In this document: positions 1 to 6,653 of the stretch, piece by piece
How positions within the stretch are numbered: the first letter of the stretch is position 1
Layout: each line of letters opens with the position of its first letter
Assembly (NCBI GenBank): GCA_900321665.1
Contig: ONWY01000002.1
Span: 1 to 21,887 of the forward strand
Direction: 5' to 3'
DNA: 21,887 nt
From: an uncultured Eubacteriales bacterium
GTDB taxonomy: Bacteria; Bacillota; Clostridia; Oscillospirales; Acutalibacteraceae
Notes under the pieces: generated by a model
Seen by the model: only the letters and a program-made list of their open reading frames with translations
What the model was told of the DNA's origin: nothing
Databases searched by the model: none
Made by a program: the position numbers and the translations under genes

Positions 1-258
1 ATCCTCTTTCAACAGATGCTGTTGCAGGGCAGCTTCAATATTATTATAATTCTCTAATTCGGCAAAAGCATTATTGAGTCGCTTGCTTTGCAGCACATCT
101 TGTTGAAATGCGGTATGGGTGATTTTAATATACAATACTTCAGGCGCTACCACGCGGTAGTTTCTATCTGCTTCTTTATCTATCTTTTTTAAGCAATAGG
201 ATTCACAATAAGATATGCTCTTGATATATTGTTTTAGAAAGCCTTGGAATGTTAGCAT
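1..258 (-). CDS. Unknown protein, partner of DUF6036-like gene; 3' end outside window
   Basis: An open frame of 86 codons starts at the ATG whose first base is 258 and runs without a stop off the left edge, so only the N-terminal part is visible. It begins MLTFQGFLKQYIKSI and is a soluble, Lys/Gln/Asn-rich sequence with no signal peptide or membrane segment. I do not recognise a family. Its start overlaps the end of the upstream nucleotidyltransferase frame by 7 bases (that frame's TAA is at 252-254), which suggests translational coupling. The AT-rich composition matches the upstream gene and differs from the housekeeping genes further right, so the pair was probably acquired together. A toxin-antitoxin or abortive-infection role is only a guess from the partner's fold. 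Confidence 0.6.
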   Translation of the reverse strand, partial: MLTFQGFLKQYIKSISYCESYCLKKIDKEADRNYRVVAPEVLYIKITHTAFQQDVLQSKRLNNAFAELENYNNIEAALQQHLLKED

Positions 259-775
259 TTTTTATTTTCCTCACAGTATTTTTTGTAAAAGTAATTAAAC
301 TCGCTTAAGGTATTGTTGCTATTGATACCCTCACGAACTTCATTGGCAAGCTTATCTAATATTTGCCAATTAAGCGTATCGAGAATCTTTTGGTTCGTGA
401 TATCTTCCCAATCTTTTTCCCTGCCTGTCGGTATTTTAGAAATTACCAAATCCTCAAGAGAAAGTACATAGTAATCAATTTTTTTGTTTTAAGCGGTAAT
501 TTGATTGCACGAACGCGATAATCCTCCGGAAACAAATCAATATAGGCATTTGCTTGCGCATTCATATCATAGCGCGTCATAAGACTGTTTAATTGCGCTA
601 TATTGCCGCCAATGGTATCTATGTCAAGCGTGCTGCGAGAAATGTAATCTTGGAGCAGCAGCGCACCGCCTCCAATGATATACAGCTCAAATCTGTCAGC
701 GGTAGGATCGAAAAGTAATGCAGCATCAGTATCTAAGGCTAACAAGCGTGTTATAAAATCATCGTTATTTATCAT
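252..775 (-). pseudogene. DUF6036-type nucleotidyltransferase-fold protein, frameshifted at an A7 run
   Basis: Two overlapping frames read as one protein of about 174 residues if one base is gained at the A7 run (plus-strand T479-485). The first frame starts at ATG 775 and shows the nucleotidyltransferase signature: a glycine-rich strand IIGGGALLL at about residue 34, followed by RSTLDIDTI, whose D-x-D would bind metal. Frame 0 runs into a stop at about 443 after a nonsense tail. The other frame continues as KIDYYVLSLEDLVISK, the segment typical of DUF6036/AbiEii-like proteins, and ends at 252. The break lies exactly at ACA-AAA-AAA, i.e. the heptamer A-AAA-AAA in the phase needed for -1 slippage. 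It may therefore be a true indel, a homopolymer sequencing error, or productive slippage. The gene precedes an overlapping partner and has a consensus promoter. Confidence 0.7.
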
Positions 776-802
776 ATGAACCCTACAAAAAATAATAAAT
801 TA

Positions 803-820
803 ATAGTATTATTTTACTAT
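803..820. promoter_or_regulatory. Operator-like dyad just downstream of the promoter
   Basis: ATAGTA and TACTAT flank six bases in a perfect inverted repeat at the expected transcription start. Its place suggests a repressor site. It is AT-rich and short, so chance cannot be excluded. Confidence 0.35.
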
Positions 821-826
821 AATTTT

Positions 827-855
827 ATTATATTCATACATAGGATAATTGTCAA
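827..855 (-). promoter_or_regulatory. Consensus sigma-A promoter for the nucleotidyltransferase pair
   Basis: On the minus strand, TTGACA (855-850), a 17-base spacer and TATAAT (832-827) form a perfect housekeeping promoter. It fires leftward into the gene starting at 775. Transcription would begin near 820. Confidence 0.8.
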
Positions 856-887
856 CTATCTTTTTTAGAAAAGCAAATGTAAAAAAC

Positions 888-914
888 TGAATGTAATTCA
901 TTGACTTTCATTCA
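888..914. promoter_or_regulatory. Probable TetR operator overlapping the -35 box
   Basis: TGAAT-gta-ATTCA (888-900) is a perfect dyad ending one base before the -35 hexamer. TGAATG (888-893) also pairs in inverted orientation with CATTCA (909-914). Operators of TetR repressors commonly cover the -35 of their own promoter, so autoregulation is likely, though inferred. Confidence 0.55.
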
Positions 915-929
915 ATTTTATGTTATACT
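901..929 (+). promoter_or_regulatory. Promoter of the TetR-flavodoxin operon
   Basis: TTGACT (901-906), a 17-base spacer and TATACT (924-929) place the transcript start near 936. This excludes the ATG at 920 as the regulator's start codon, because it lies inside the promoter spacer. Confidence 0.8.
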
Positions 930-961
930 TTGTTTATCTTAGAAAAAATGAGGGTGTTAGC

Positions 962-1582
962 GTGGAGAAACAATTGACCAATCGCCAAAAGCGCGCCTTG
1001 CAGACTCGGCAAAAAATTGTGGAGGCAGCACAAAAGGTGATAGCCGAAAAAGGCTTTGAAAATGTTTCGGTAGATGATATCGCGAAGCAGGCAGGCGTGG
1101 CAACCGGCTCTTTTTATACCTATTTTAAGAAAAAAGAGGATGTGATTGATGCCATCGGCAAGACCGATTTTTACCGCCTTGCCGCCGTTGTCGGCAAGAT
1201 GGAGGACAAAGACATTATCGCGCGGCTCGAATATTACTCGCGCGAGTTTTTGGCGACGATTGAGCAAAGCTCCCTTGAGGTCTGCCGGCAGTGGATTCGC
1301 AACAATCTTGCCGCTGCCAAAATGGAGATTTTGGCGGAGGAAACGACCAAGTATGATTTTGATTACCGCGCGATGTGCACGGTTTTAAGCGAAGCGGTCT
1401 CGCGCGGAGAGCTGCGCGAGGAAACTCCCGTGGAGGAGCTGGCGCTGTTTTTTAATGCGCAGCTTTACGGGCTGATGGTCGCATGGTGCATGTCGGATGG
1501 GGCGGTGGTCGGCTCCGAGAAGGCAGCTGCGCTGGCACAATCGGTATTTAAAGAGGCGTTAGAACCTTATCGAAATGAATAA
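962..1582 (+). CDS. TetR/AcrR family transcriptional regulator
   Basis: A DNA-binding repressor of 206 residues. The TetR_N helix-turn-helix is clear near the N-terminus: TRQKIVEAAQKVIAEKGFEN, then VSVDDIAKQAGVATGSFYTYFKKKEDV, with the classic GSFYTYFKKKE recognition-helix ending. The C-terminal two-thirds is a variable helical ligand-binding domain that does not reveal the inducer. I chose the GTG at 962 because GAGGG (950-954) lies seven bases upstream and the longer ATG start at 920 falls inside the promoter. The aldo/keto reductase stump follows after 14 bases and then the flavodoxin, so this is probably a locally acting regulator of a redox or detoxification operon. Confidence 0.9.
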   Translation: MEKQLTNRQKRALQTRQKIVEAAQKVIAEKGFENVSVDDIAKQAGVATGSFYTYFKKKEDVIDAIGKTDFYRLAAVVGKMEDKDIIARLEYYSREFLATIEQSSLEVCRQWIRNNLAAAKMEILAEETTKYDFDYRAMCTVLSEAVSRGELREETPVEELALFFNAQLYGLMVAWCMSDGAVVGSEKAAALAQSVFKEALEPYRNE

Positions 1583-1596
1583 CGGAGGAAAAAGCA

Positions 1597-1800
1597 ATGG
1601 AATATGTAAAGATGAATAACGGTTTGCAGTGCCCGGTCATCGGAATCGGCACCTTTATGCTCTCTCCGGCTCAAGCCGAGGAAAGTGTGAAAGCGGCACT
1701 CGAGATGGGATATGAGTGCATTGATACCGCCGCAGCCTACCAAAACGAGCGCGCGGTCGGCAGAGCAATCAAAAGCAGCGGCAAGGAGCTGATGGACTGA
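1597..1800 (+). pseudogene. Aldo/keto reductase, N-terminal stump only
   Basis: The 67 codons match the beginning of the aldo/keto reductase (2,5-diketogluconate reductase-like) fold: MNNGLQCPVIGIGTF, then GYECIDTAAAYQNERAVGRAI. The catalytic Asp (in DTA) and Tyr (in AAAY) are present. The frame stops after SSGKELMD, before the catalytic Lys and His and most of the barrel; family members are usually about 270-280 residues. It has a good GGAGG site and an intact start, so it may still be translated. Its TGA overlaps the flavodoxin ATG (TGATG at 1798-1802). The simplest reading is an internal deletion joining the reductase 5' end to sequence just before the flavodoxin. The AAGGAG at 1783-1788 may be the flavodoxin's own ribosome site. 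Confidence 0.8.
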
Positions 1801-2318
1801 TGGCAAAAACTTTAGTGATTTACTACTCCCGCAGGGGAGAAAACTATGTAAACGGCTCTTTAAAGCATATCGACAAGGGCAATACCGAAATTGTAGCGGA
1901 ATTTGTGCGCGAAGCCGTAGGCGCCGATTTGTTTGAGGTGGATACCGTAAAGGCGTATGATGCTTCTTATATGACCTGTATTGAGGAAGCGAAAGCGGAG
2001 CTGAGAGAAAACGCACGCCCTGCGCTCAAGCAGAGCCTAAGCGATATCGGCGATTATGAAAACATCGTTGTGGCAGGTCCCTGCTGGTGGGGCACCTATC
2101 CGATGGCAATATTGACACAGCTCGAGATGTTGGATTTTGCCGGCAAAACCGTTTTCCCCGTGATGACCCACGAGGGCAGCGGCATTGCAGGCGCTCCCGC
2201 AGCGTTAAAAAAATACTGCAAGGGTGCCACTGTCGGTGAAGGTCTGGCGATTCACGGTGCCGAAGCGATACACTCAAAAGACCGGGTTAGCACTTGGGCA
2301 AAGAAAAACTTAATGTAA
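1800..2318 (+). CDS. Flavodoxin family protein
   Basis: A 172-residue cytoplasmic FMN-binding electron carrier of the Flavodoxin_4 type. The first strand and phosphate loop read KTLVIYYSRRGENYVNG, followed by the helix GNTEIVAEFVREAV. The flavin-stacking region is PCWWGTYPMAI at about residues 95-105, and the last FMN loop is MTHEGSGIAGAP. Family members often sit with aldo/keto reductases or under TetR/MerR regulators in clostridia and act in quinone or aldehyde reduction; the substrate here is unknown. Translation is coupled to the preceding reductase stump by a one-base stop/start overlap. A terminator follows two bases after the stop. Confidence 0.9.
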   Translation: MAKTLVIYYSRRGENYVNGSLKHIDKGNTEIVAEFVREAVGADLFEVDTVKAYDASYMTCIEEAKAELRENARPALKQSLSDIGDYENIVVAGPCWWGTYPMAILTQLEMLDFAGKTVFPVMTHEGSGIAGAPAALKKYCKGATVGEGLAIHGAEAIHSKDRVSTWAKKNLM

Positions 2319-2319
2319 C

Positions 2320-2353
2320 AAAAAAGGTTGCCTTCGATGAGGCAACCTTTTTT
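2320..2353. terminator. Bidirectional intrinsic terminator
   Basis: GGTTGCC and GGCAACC arms (2326-2332, 2341-2347) are flanked by A6 on the left and T6 on the right. The hairpin can end the flavodoxin transcript (+) and the convergent argS transcript (-). Confidence 0.9.
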
Positions 2354-2377
2354 AAATACATAATCGTGATGCGCGCT

Positions 2378-4081
2378 TTACATTTTCTCCGGAGCAGTGA
2401 TTTTAAACATCTTTAAGATACTGCCGATGGTCGTTTTAACTGCAATGCACAGGCTGACGCGCGCCATCATCAGCTCCTTATCCTCTACTGCCACGCGGTG
2501 CGCGTTGTAGAATTTATGGAAGAGGTTGGCAAGCGTTGTCACATACCTTGTGATGCGCGCGGGGTCATATGCCTTCGCCGCGGTGATGATTTCATCGGTC
2601 AGGGAGGCAAGGTGGCGAATGATGGCAAGCTCCTCCTCTGTATCAAGGCGCTTGAGCTGCTCTACCGTGCAGGGCTCGATAACGGCGCCCTCCTCCTCAA
2701 GCTTGCGCAAAATGGAGCAAATCCTTGCGTGGGCATACTGCACATAGTAAACCGGGTTTTGGCTCGATTGCTCCACTGCCAAATCCAAATCAAAATCCAT
2801 TTGGCTGGTCGCTTCGCGCATATTAAATAAAAACCTGACTGCATCTGCAGGAATATCGTTTAATAAATCCTCGAGTGTAATCGCCTTACCGGTGCGCTTG
2901 CTCATCTTTGCGGGCTTGCCGTCCTTAATCAGCCTGACAAGCTGCATGAGCACAACGTCGAGCGCGGCACCGTCTTCCCCGACAGCGCTTAAAGCATTTT
3001 TTAACCGCGCAACATGACCGTGGTGGTCAGCGCCCCAAATATCAATCGCTCTTGCAAAATGGCGCTTGGAGAGCTTGTTGCGGTGGTAGGCGATATCGGC
3101 AGTGAAATAGGTCGGTGTGCCGTTTGAGCGCACGAGCACCTCGTCCTTAAATTCTTCGCCGCCTGCTTTGGAAGCGGCAAACCACAAAGCACCGTCTTTT
3201 TCATAGGTGTAGCCCTTTTCGGTGAGAATGTCGATAACCTCGCCGACTTCTTTTTTATGCAGCTCGCTTTCGAGGAACCAGGTATCGTAATCTATGCGGT
3301 ATTTGCGCATCAGCTCCTGCATTGCCGCAATGTTTTTGGGCAGCGCAAAGTCGATTAATGCCTGCTGCCGCTCTGCTTCGGCGGCATTCACATAGGCATC
3401 GCCGTGAAGCGCGGCAAATTCCTTGGCGCGCTCCAAAATATCGGCGCCGTGGTAGGAATCCTCGGGCAGCTGACAGCGCGGGTCATTCTCCGGCAAATAC
3501 AGGCTCAGGTAGCGAATGGAAAGCGAGAGCCCGAATTTTAAGATTTGGTTACCCGCATCGTTGACATAAAATTCTCTTTCCACATAGTAGCCCGCCTTCT
3601 CGAGCACGGCTGCCAGGCAATCACCCAGCGCGCCGCCGCGGGCATTGCCCATGTGCATGGGACCTGTCGGGTTAGCGGAAACAAATTCTACATTGATTCT
3701 CTCTCCCTTGCCGAAATCGGAAGCACCGAAGGCTTCCTTTTTCTCGAGCGCTTCCGCGAGCACCAGGGCATAGTAATCATCGCTTAAGTAAAAATTGATA
3801 AAGCCGGCACCGGCAATTTCGCAGCGCGCAATGGGCATCTCGCCAAGGTCGATATTTTCGCAAATCACGGTGGCAATATTGCGCGGGCTGTTATGGAAAA
3901 CGCCTGCAAGAGCCATCGCCGCGTTGGTGGAAAAGTCACCGTTTTTGCTGTTTGCGGGGATTTCGATTTGTACCGGCGGCAGTGTCGCTTGCGGGAAATT
4001 CCCGCTTTCGATGCCTTTTTGAATGGCTGCGGCGACCGCTGCCTTTAAATTTTCTTTGGTTTGGATTAATAGTTGTGCCAT
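2378..4081 (-). CDS. argS: Arginyl-tRNA synthetase
   Basis: A class I aminoacyl-tRNA synthetase that charges tRNA-Arg, of normal length (567 residues). The N-terminal Add1 tRNA-binding domain occupies roughly residues 1-100. The HIGH-type motif is HMGN at 143-146 within ANPTGPMHMGNARGG. The KMSKR loop is intact at 392-396. The C-terminal DALR anticodon-binding domain ends the protein and includes VQYAHARI and the FHKFYNAHRV signature. AGGAGA lies six bases before ATG 4081. It is the last gene of the ddl-murI-ywiB-argS run, 11 bases after the ywiB-like gene, and is followed by the terminator at 2320-2353. ArgS beside a ywiB-like gene is a known Bacillus subtilis arrangement. Confidence 0.97.
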   Translation of the reverse strand: MAQLLIQTKENLKAAVAAAIQKGIESGNFPQATLPPVQIEIPANSKNGDFSTNAAMALAGVFHNSPRNIATVICENIDLGEMPIARCEIAGAGFINFYLSDDYYALVLAEALEKKEAFGASDFGKGERINVEFVSANPTGPMHMGNARGGALGDCLAAVLEKAGYYVEREFYVNDAGNQILKFGLSLSIRYLSLYLPENDPRCQLPEDSYHGADILERAKEFAALHGDAYVNAAEAERQQALIDFALPKNIAAMQELMRKYRIDYDTWFLESELHKKEVGEVIDILTEKGYTYEKDGALWFAASKAGGEEFKDEVLVRSNGTPTYFTADIAYHRNKLSKRHFARAIDIWGADHHGHVARLKNALSAVGEDGAALDVVLMQLVRLIKDGKPAKMSKRTGKAITLEDLLNDIPADAVRFLFNMREATSQMDFDLDLAVEQSSQNPVYYVQYAHARICSILRKLEEEGAVIEPCTVEQLKRLDTEEELAIIRHLASLTDEIITAAKAYDPARITRYVTTLANLFHKFYNAHRVAVEDKELMMARVSLCIAVKTTIGSILKMFKITAPEKM

Positions 4082-4092
4082 GGTTTCTCCTG

Positions 4093-4500
4093 TTAATCTA
4101 TGATGTATTTAATTTCCAACTCGTTTTTGCTCATCAGCACCGAGTTCATATCTAAATCGTATTTGAGCGAGAGTGTGTTGCCGCCGTGAGAAAGGTGGGT
4201 GCCGTAGGTGCCAATGAGCAGCGCCCCCATCGGGGTGGCATAGGAGCACTTGCGGTGCTTGCCCTTTTGCACAATCATGGTCATTTCATTGCCGCCGGAG
4301 CGGTCAATTTTGACCGTTTCGCCGATGAGGGTCAGCGCCGTATCGGAGCGGATACCCTCGTCATCATACTCGCTGTAGCAAAGCCGGAGCCCTTTTTCGG
4401 TGGTTTCGACCGTGCCTGCGCCGGACATTTCGACCGTGTCCTTATCACCGTCAACTCGCTGTATGCCTTTTACAAATATGGTTGCATTATGCTTCATCAT
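4093..4500 (-). CDS. DUF1934 family beta-barrel protein, YwiB-like
   Basis: A small cytoplasmic protein of about 135 residues, matching the DUF1934/YwiB family, whose members form a calycin-like beta-barrel of unknown function. Recognisable features are the N-terminal ATIFVKGIQ strand, GAGTVETTEKGLRLCYSEYD, and a C-terminal run of alternating strands that includes MGALLIGTYGTHLS and LSLKYDLDMNS. The frame opens MIMMK. The Shine-Dalgarno AGG directly abuts the first ATG (4506), so the third-codon ATG at 4500 (six bases after AGG) or the next at 4497 is the better start. It lies between murI and argS on the same strand, so it is probably cotranscribed. Its conserved place next to argS is the best clue to its role. 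Confidence 0.85.
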   Translation of the reverse strand: MMKHNATIFVKGIQRVDGDKDTVEMSGAGTVETTEKGLRLCYSEYDDEGIRSDTALTLIGETVKIDRSGGNEMTMIVQKGKHRKCSYATPMGALLIGTYGTHLSHGGNTLSLKYDLDMNSVLMSKNELEIKYIID

Positions 4501-4568
4501 TATCATCCTAAACTTTTTTCGGGTTTATCTCGGGTTTGCGCATATTATATGGCGGAGTAGGCTATGTC

Positions 4569-5378
4569 TTAATTGATTTGCGCCAGCTCTACCTCTTTTT
4601 TGTTGAGCGGGTGCTTCAAAAAGATGGCGCCCATTTCACAAAAGGTGTGCAAATCATCCGAAACAAAAAAGCGCTTGGTGCCGGGCGCGTCGCTCTCGTT
4701 GAGTAAGCCCAAAGCCTCTAAATCCATTTTGGTGGCAAGCGCGGTTTCGTAGCCCGAGGAGATAAGGGTTACCCCCTCGCCCATTTGCCTGCCAATCACC
4801 TTCGAGAGCAGGGGGAAGTGGGTGCAGCCTAAAATTAAGGTATCTACCTCGGCTTTTTTGAGGTCCTTTAAGTACGCCTTTGCCACTACCTCGGCAACCT
4901 CGCTGTTTTCATCAAAGCCGTTTTCGACTAAGTTGACAAATAACTGCGTCGCTTGGGTATACACCTGCGCTTGCGGCATCATCTTTTTGATTTTTCTGAC
5001 AAAGGCGCCGCTTTTGAGCGTTGCTACGGTGCTAATAACTCCGATTTTGCCGTTTTTGGTAGCCTTTGTTGCAGCGATTGCCGAGGGGGTAATCACCGAG
5101 GTAAAGTGCTCGCACTCTTTTTTTAATACCTTGTTGCCGACACTGCTTGCCGTGCCGCAGGCAACGACAATGTGCTTTGGCTCAAACTGCGCGAGAAAAT
5201 CCAAATCGCTTTTGACAAATTTCTCAATGGTTTCGGCGCTTCTTGTGCCGTAGGGCACGCGCGCCGTGTCGCCAAAGTAAATGAGATTTTCGTGCGGCAT
5301 CAGCTTTTCGATTTCCCTGAAAACGGATAAGCCGCCCATGCCGGAGTCAAAAATCGCTATCGGTGCGTTTTTATTCAT
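4569..5378 (-). CDS. murI: Glutamate racemase
   Basis: Converts L-glutamate to D-glutamate for peptidoglycan; 269 residues, the usual size. The Asp-Ser pair is at 11-12 (IFDSGMGGLSVF), then YFGDTARVPYG at 34-44. The first catalytic Cys is 74 (VVACGTASS) and the second is 185 (GCTHFPLL), beside Thr186 and His187. The residue after Cys74 is Gly where most racemases have Asn (ACNTAS); see findings. Its ATG overlaps the ddl TGA by four bases (ATGA), so the two are translationally coupled. This places D-Glu supply and D-Ala-D-Ala ligation in one transcript. Confidence 0.94.
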   Translation of the reverse strand: MNKNAPIAIFDSGMGGLSVFREIEKLMPHENLIYFGDTARVPYGTRSAETIEKFVKSDLDFLAQFEPKHIVVACGTASSVGNKVLKKECEHFTSVITPSAIAATKATKNGKIGVISTVATLKSGAFVRKIKKMMPQAQVYTQATQLFVNLVENGFDENSEVAEVVAKAYLKDLKKAEVDTLILGCTHFPLLSKVIGRQMGEGVTLISSGYETALATKMDLEALGLLNESDAPGTKRFFVSDDLHTFCEMGAIFLKHPLNKKEVELAQIN

Positions 5379-6463
5379 AGGTTCCCTCCGCGCTCAAGCG
5401 CCAATTCTATCAATTTATCCAATAAATCGCTGTAAGGAATGCCGCTCGCCTCCCACAGCTTCGGATACATGCTGATGGAGGTGAAGCCGGGCAGGGTGTT
5501 TATTTCGTTAAAATAGACCTCGCCCGAGTGCTTTTCGACAAAGAAATCCACGCGCGAAAGCCCCGCGCAGCCGAGCGCCTTGTAGGCTTTTATAGCTGCA
5601 GCGCGCACTTCTTCGATTTTTTGTGCCGTAATATTTTTGGCGGGGATTGCCAGCCCGGTGGTGCCCGCCAAGTATTTGGCTTCGTAATCGTAAAATTCCT
5701 TCTCGGGCAATATCTCGCCGACAGTGCTGGCGGCAGGCTCCTCGTTGCCGAGCACGGCACATTCGACCTCGTAGCCGTCAATAAACTGCTCTAAAACAAC
5801 CTTTGTATCCTCTGCAAAAGCGGTCTGCATCCCGGCTTCGAGCGCGCGCATATCCTTTGCCTTGGTAATGCCGACAGAGGAGCCGGCATTGGCAGGCTTC
5901 ACAAAAATCGGGAAGCCCAAATAGGCTGCCGCATCCTCTAAAAAGGCAGAGCGATTTTTTTCGTACTCATGCTTTGTGATGCTGCGCCATTTCGCTTGGC
6001 GAATGCCGGCAACATCGGCAGTCATATTGGTAAATGCCTTATCCATGCAAACGGCGCTCGAAAGGTGGTCGCACCCCACAAAGGGAATGCCCGCGAGCTG
6101 AAAAAGCCCTTGTATGGTGCCGTCCTCGCCGTTTTTGCCATGAAGCACCGGGTGCACGGCATCTAAGTAAATCTGTCGGGTGCCGCCCTCGCACAGAACC
6201 GTGATGCCGTGGGAGCCGCTGTCGGGAGAGATGAATGCCGGCGTAGTATCGCCGCTCTCTACCCACTTGTCCTCCGGCAGCAGAGCAGGGTCGCCCTCAA
6301 AGAGGGACCACTTGCCCTCGCGCGTGATACCGAGCATGTAGACATTGTACTTGGCGCGATTGATATTTTCTATGACACTTTTTGCGCTGATACACGAAAC
6401 CGCATGCTCGCTCGAAGCACCGCCAAATACCACCGCAATATTCTTTTTATTCAGGATAATCAC
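5375..6463 (-). CDS. ddl: D-alanine--D-alanine ligase
   Basis: An ATP-grasp ligase that makes the D-Ala-D-Ala dipeptide of peptidoglycan precursors; about 360 residues. Visible parts are the N-terminal VVFGGASSEHAVS loop, HGKNGEDGTIQGLF, the ATP-grasp strand FPIFVKPANAGSSVGITKA, the specificity segment FYDYEAKYLAG, and EINTLPGFTSISMYPKLW near the C-terminus. FYDYEAKY fits D-Ala rather than D-lactate ligases. The frame opens at GTG 6463, but that codon lies inside the GAGGTGA ribosome site. The codon with correct spacing is CTG 6454, which gives (M)NKKNIAVVFGG, the usual Ddl beginning. A CUG start is therefore likely. It is the first gene of the operon, overlapping murI by four bases. Confidence 0.94.
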   Translation of the reverse strand: MIILNKKNIAVVFGGASSEHAVSCISAKSVIENINRAKYNVYMLGITREGKWSLFEGDPALLPEDKWVESGDTTPAFISPDSGSHGITVLCEGGTRQIYLDAVHPVLHGKNGEDGTIQGLFQLAGIPFVGCDHLSSAVCMDKAFTNMTADVAGIRQAKWRSITKHEYEKNRSAFLEDAAAYLGFPIFVKPANAGSSVGITKAKDMRALEAGMQTAFAEDTKVVLEQFIDGYEVECAVLGNEEPAASTVGEILPEKEFYDYEAKYLAGTTGLAIPAKNITAQKIEEVRAAAIKAYKALGCAGLSRVDFFVEKHSGEVYFNEINTLPGFTSISMYPKLWEASGIPYSDLLDKLIELALERGGNL

Positions 6464-6474
6464 CTCAAAATTGC

Positions 6475-6512
6475 TAACATTATATTGATATTACATAATT
6501 ATTATAATGTTA
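6475..6512. promoter_or_regulatory. 10-bp inverted repeat around the ddl promoter
   Basis: TAACATTATA (6475-6484) and TATAATGTTA (6503-6512) are perfect inverted copies separated by 18 bases. They cover the -10 region and spacer of the probable ddl promoter. An operator is plausible; no regulator gene adjoins. Confidence 0.4.
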
Positions 6513-6518
6513 CCACAA
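6490..6518 (-). promoter_or_regulatory. Probable promoter of the ddl operon
   Basis: On the minus strand, TTGTGG (6518-6513), a 17-base spacer and TGTAAT (6495-6490) lie just upstream of ddl. Both boxes have two mismatches to consensus. The site lies within a larger inverted repeat (6475-6512). Confidence 0.5.
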
Positions 6519-6542
6519 TATGCGCATGATTGCAAGAAAATA

Positions 6543-6574
6543 CTGATTTATCTGCCTTTGGGCGGATAAATCAG
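6543..6574. other. 14-bp stem-loop between divergent genes
   Basis: CTGATTTATC (6543-6552) and GATAAATCAG (6565-6574) pair perfectly. The stem extends inward by one T-G pair and GCC/GGC around a TTTG loop. There is no U-run on the plus side and only a weak one on the minus side, so it is not a clear terminator. It sits upstream of the -35 of the gene starting at 6654. Confidence 0.55.
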
Positions 6575-6583
6575 AATTTATAG

Positions 6584-6612
6584 TTGTGCTCTCGCATTTT
6601 TTGTGCTATAAT
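6584..6612 (+). promoter_or_regulatory. Extended -10 promoter of the gene at 6654
   Basis: TTGTGC (6584-6589), a 17-base spacer and TATAAT (6607-6612), with TGC immediately before the -10 as an extended element. Confidence 0.75.
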
Positions 6613-6653
6613 AACTGAGATTATAACAATAATTTTTAATTTTGAGGTACAAA

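Noticed and set aside
920..961. Longer TetR start at ATG 920
   Set aside because: It lies between the -35 and -10 boxes and cannot be in the transcript; GTG 962 has a proper ribosome site.
4501..4568. Possible separate promoter before the ywiB-like gene (TATAAT in the murI intergenic gap)
   Set aside because: No acceptable -35 at proper spacing; cotranscription from ddl is simpler.
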